From Acidovorax sp. YS12 (GTDB lineage: Bacteria; Pseudomonadota; Gammaproteobacteria; Burkholderiales; Burkholderiaceae_C): a DNA stretch of 64,000 nucleotides. Positions 61,824-64,000 of the stretch are shown one piece after another (the stretch's first letter is position 1; each line of letters opens with the position of its first letter). Position numbers and translations under genes: made by a program. The stretch covers positions 1,922,001-1,986,000 of the forward strand of contig CP053915.1 of NCBI GenBank assembly GCA_021496925.1. Reading direction: 5' to 3'. The notes under the pieces are model-generated. The model made no database searches. It was given only the letters and a program-made list of their open reading frames with translations, and was not told where the DNA came from.

Positions 61824-63746
61824 ATGATCATCGGCACCGCAGGCCACATCGACCACGGCAAGACCTCGCTGGTGCGCACGCTCACCGGCGTGGAGACCGA
61901 CCGCCTGCCCGAGGAAAAGCGCCGTGGCATCTCCATCGAACTCGGCTACGCCTACCTGCACGCGCCCGGCGGGCCGTCGCTCGGCTTCGTGGACGTGCCG
62001 GGCCACGAGCGCCTGCTGCACACCATGCTGGCGGGCGCGACGGGCATCGCCCATGCGCTGCTCGTCGTGGCCGCCGACGACGGCGTGATGCCGCAGACGC
62101 GCGAGCACCTGGCCGTGGTGGCGCTGCTGGGCGTCACCCAGGGCACGGTCGCCATCACCAAGATCGACCAGCTCGACCCCGCCACGCGCGCCGCGCGGCT
62201 GGACGCCGTGCACGCCGAGGTGCGCGCACTGCTTGCGCCCACGGCACTGGCCGCGGCACCGCTGTTCGACGTCAGCGCGCACACGGGCGAGGGCATCGCC
62301 GCGCTGCGCGCGCACCTGTGCGACGCCGCGCGGCAGCACGGCGCGGCGGGCGCGCAGGACACGGCGCGCGCCTTCCGCTTGGCCGTGGACCGCAGCTTCA
62401 CCCTGGCCGGCGTGGGCACCGTGGTCACCGGCACCGTGGCCAGCGGCCGCGTGCAGGTGGGCGACGAGCTGTGCATCACGCCGCAGCGGCGCACCGTGCG
62501 CGTGCGCGGCATCCATGCGCAGAACCTGCGCGCCGAATCCGCCCACGCCGGCCAGCGCTGCGCCCTGGCCCTGGCCGGCGTGGCCAAGGACGAGGTGCAG
62601 CGCGGCCAGGTGGTGTGCGCGCCCGCCATCGCCCTGTGCACCACGCGGCTGGACGTGCAATGCCAGCTCTGGGAAGGCGAGGCGCGCGCCCTGCGCTCGG
62701 GCACGCCCGTGCACGCGCACCTGGGCGCCTGCGACGTGGTGGGCGCCATCGTGCTGCTCGACCGCGACGCGCTCGCCCCCGGCGACACGGGGCTGGCCCA
62801 ACTGGTGCTGCACGGCAGCGTGGCGGCCTGGCACGGCGACCGCGGCGTGCTGCGCGACGCCTCGGCCACGCGTACGCTGGCCGGGGTGCGCGTGCTCGAC
62901 CCCTTCGCGCCGCAGCGCTACCGCCGCACGCCCGAGCGCCTGGCGCAGCTCGCCGCCCAGGCCCTGCCCGGGCGCGCCGCGCGCATCGCCGCGCTGCTGG
63001 CGCATGCACCGCTGGGCCTGGATCTGGCGCAGACCGCCCGCGCCGAGGCGCTGCCCGGCCCCGAGGCGCTGCCGCTGCCGCCCGGAGCCATCCCCCTCGC
63101 GGGCAGCGGCCTGGCCCTGACGCCCAGCACCCTCGGCGCGCTGCAGGCGCACACCCTGGAGCGCCTGCGCGCCTTCCACGCCGCCAGCCCCGAGGAAATC
63201 GGCCCCGACGCGCGGCGCCTGCGCCGCCTGGCCGCGCCACGCGCCAGCGACGCGCTGTGGCAGCACGTGGTGGACAGCCTGATGGAACGCCAGGCCCTGG
63301 CGCGCAGCGGCCACTGGCTGCACCTGCCCGAACACGCCGCGCGCATGAACGCCACCGAGGAGGCGCTGGCCCAGCGCATCCGCCCGCTGCTGCTGGCGGG
63401 CGCGTTCGACCCGCCCTGGGTGCGCACCCTGGCGCAGGACCTGGGCGCCGCCGAAGCCCTGGTGCGCCAGACCCTGGCCAGCATGGCGCGGCGCGGCGAA
63501 GCCTTTCAGGTGGTCAAAGACCTGTACTATCCACTGCCTACGCTTGAACGCTTGGCCGCCATGGCGCGCGATGGCATGGCGGACGGCGCGGCACTGCAGG
63601 CCGCCGCGTTCCGCGACGCGACGGGCCTGGGCCGCAAGCGCGCGATCCAGTTGCTGGAGTTCTTCGACCGCGTGGGCTTCACGCGGCGCGTGAAGGATGC
63701 GCACCTGCTGCGCCCCGGCACGCCGCTGTTCACGGCGCAAGAGTGA
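61824..63746 (+). CDS. selB: Selenocysteine-specific translation elongation factor
   Basis: 640 residues. EF-Tu-like GTPase: G1 GTAGHIDHGKTSLVRTL, G3 DVPGHERLLHTM, G4 TKIDQLD, then two beta-barrel domains and a C-terminal array of winged helices (about 370-640) that bind the SECIS hairpin; the last unit ends DATGLGRKRAIQLLEFFDRV and GFTRRV. It brings Sec-tRNA(Sec) to the UGA of fdnG. Its normal neighbour selA is displaced by the siderophore cassette; the tRNA-Sec gene follows by 88 bases. E. coli SelB is slightly shorter, 614 residues. Confidence 0.97.
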   Translation: MIIGTAGHIDHGKTSLVRTLTGVETDRLPEEKRRGISIELGYAYLHAPGGPSLGFVDVPGHERLLHTMLAGATGIAHALLVVAADDGVMPQTREHLAVVALLGVTQGTVAITKIDQLDPATRAARLDAVHAEVRALLAPTALAAAPLFDVSAHTGEGIAALRAHLCDAARQHGAAGAQDTARAFRLAVDRSFTLAGVGTVVTGTVASGRVQVGDELCITPQRRTVRVRGIHAQNLRAESAHAGQRCALALAGVAKDEVQRGQVVCAPAIALCTTRLDVQCQLWEGEARALRSGTPVHAHLGACDVVGAIVLLDRDALAPGDTGLAQLVLHGSVAAWHGDRGVLRDASATRTLAGVRVLDPFAPQRYRRTPERLAQLAAQALPGRAARIAALLAHAPLGLDLAQTARAEALPGPEALPLPPGAIPLAGSGLALTPSTLGALQAHTLERLRAFHAASPEEIGPDARRLRRLAAPRASDALWQHVVDSLMERQALARSGHWLHLPEHAARMNATEEALAQRIRPLLLAGAFDPPWVRTLAQDLGAAEALVRQTLASMARRGEAFQVVKDLYYPLPTLERLAAMARDGMADGAALQAAAFRDATGLGRKRAIQLLEFFDRVGFTRRVKDAHLLRPGTPLFTAQE

Positions 63747-63834
63747 TTTTTTGCCGCCGGGCCGCCCCAAGGCAAAAAGCGGCCCCCTCGGGGGGCAGCG
63801 ACCCGCGCAACGGTGGAGCGTGGGGGTCAGTTTC

Positions 63835-63926
63835 GGAAGGGAAGCGTCCCTGGTGGGGCGCCCGGGCTTCAAACCCGGTGGGTTGCGCCACGCGCGGCCG
63901 GAGGGTTCGACTCCCTCTCCCTTCCG
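63835..63926 (+). tRNA. selC: tRNA-Sec (selenocysteine, UCA anticodon)
   Basis: 92 nt. Acceptor GGAAGGGA (63835-63842) pairs with TCCCTTCC (63918-63925) over eight base pairs, and the T stem GAGGG/CCCTC (63901-63905, 63913-63917) has five, giving the bacterial 8+5 arrangement peculiar to tRNA-Sec. The anticodon stem CCGGG/CCCGG encloses CTTCAAA, anticodon TCA at 63869-63871. Long variable arm of about 20 bases and discriminator G. Genomic CCA is absent (GCCCCC follows), unlike the tRNA-Ser at 3175. Confidence 0.96.
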
Positions 63927-64000
63927 CCCCCCATCCCCCCTCACACAACACCAACGCGCTTTTTGGCGGCTTTTCCGCGCACGTTGACCTAAATAAATCA

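Overview
The window is GC-rich DNA from a Burkholderiales bacterium, most likely a member of the Comamonadaceae. I infer this from gene content (a two-domain FbpB-type permease, an IspH/FkpB pair, a RadC gene, an FDH-N-type formate dehydrogenase with its selenocysteine genes) and from two families of short intergenic repeats of a kind I recall from Acidovorax-like genomes. No taxonomic search was possible. The first 0.9 kb is clearly AT-richer and looks foreign.

Layout. 1-3.3 kb: the 3' end of an AT-rich TonB-dependent receptor, a possible PD-(D/E)XK nuclease-fold protein, a DTW-domain tRNA-modification enzyme and tRNA-Ser(CGA). 3.3-5.4 kb: serS and a CBS-domain protein. 5.4-15.9 kb: a signalling island with two membrane histidine kinases, a periplasmic solute-binding protein, an HD-GYP phosphodiesterase and a receiver protein chained by start/stop overlaps; then, on the other strand, an HTH-plus-receiver gene broken at a C8 tract and a receiver-Hpt protein; then a GGDEF cyclase and a chemotaxis receptor. 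16-18.5 kb: ispH, an FkpB-like isomerase and radC. 18.5-31.8 kb: a long palindromic element and a large iron-uptake region (fbpABC, an OmpR-type two-component system, a higBA-like pair, a FecA-like receptor, a divergent Fur-family regulator, FecI/FecR and a receptor with a signalling domain). 31.8-33.5 kb: two toxin-antitoxin modules and a relic antitoxin fragment. 33.5-43.5 kb: housekeeping and miscellaneous genes, interrupted by an IS110-family element that landed inside a copy of an intergenic repeat. 43.6-46.7 kb: a DksA/TraR-type protein and a large FtsX-type permease.

46.7-64 kb is the most coherent system: fdhD, then fdnGHI, fdhE and selA, and after a gap selB and the selenocysteine tRNA. 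The catalytic subunit gene carries an in-frame UGA at codon 196 followed directly by a clear bacterial SECIS hairpin, so this gene, SelA, SelB and tRNA-Sec together encode and decode one selenoprotein; selD is not in the window. Between selA and selB sits a 6.5-kb siderophore-uptake cassette (AraC regulator, receptor, small membrane protein, PepSY protein, cupin, MFS permease). Its gene order resembles the pyochelin fptABCX/pchR system without biosynthesis genes. The cassette is bounded on both sides by same-strand copies of one intergenic repeat.

Two repeat families run through the window. Family B (eight copies seen) always has the same strand orientation whatever the direction of the neighbouring genes. 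Family A (four loci) follows the direction of transcription. Family A hosts the IS110 insertion, and family B bounds the siderophore cassette and supplies the ribosome-binding site of fbpC.
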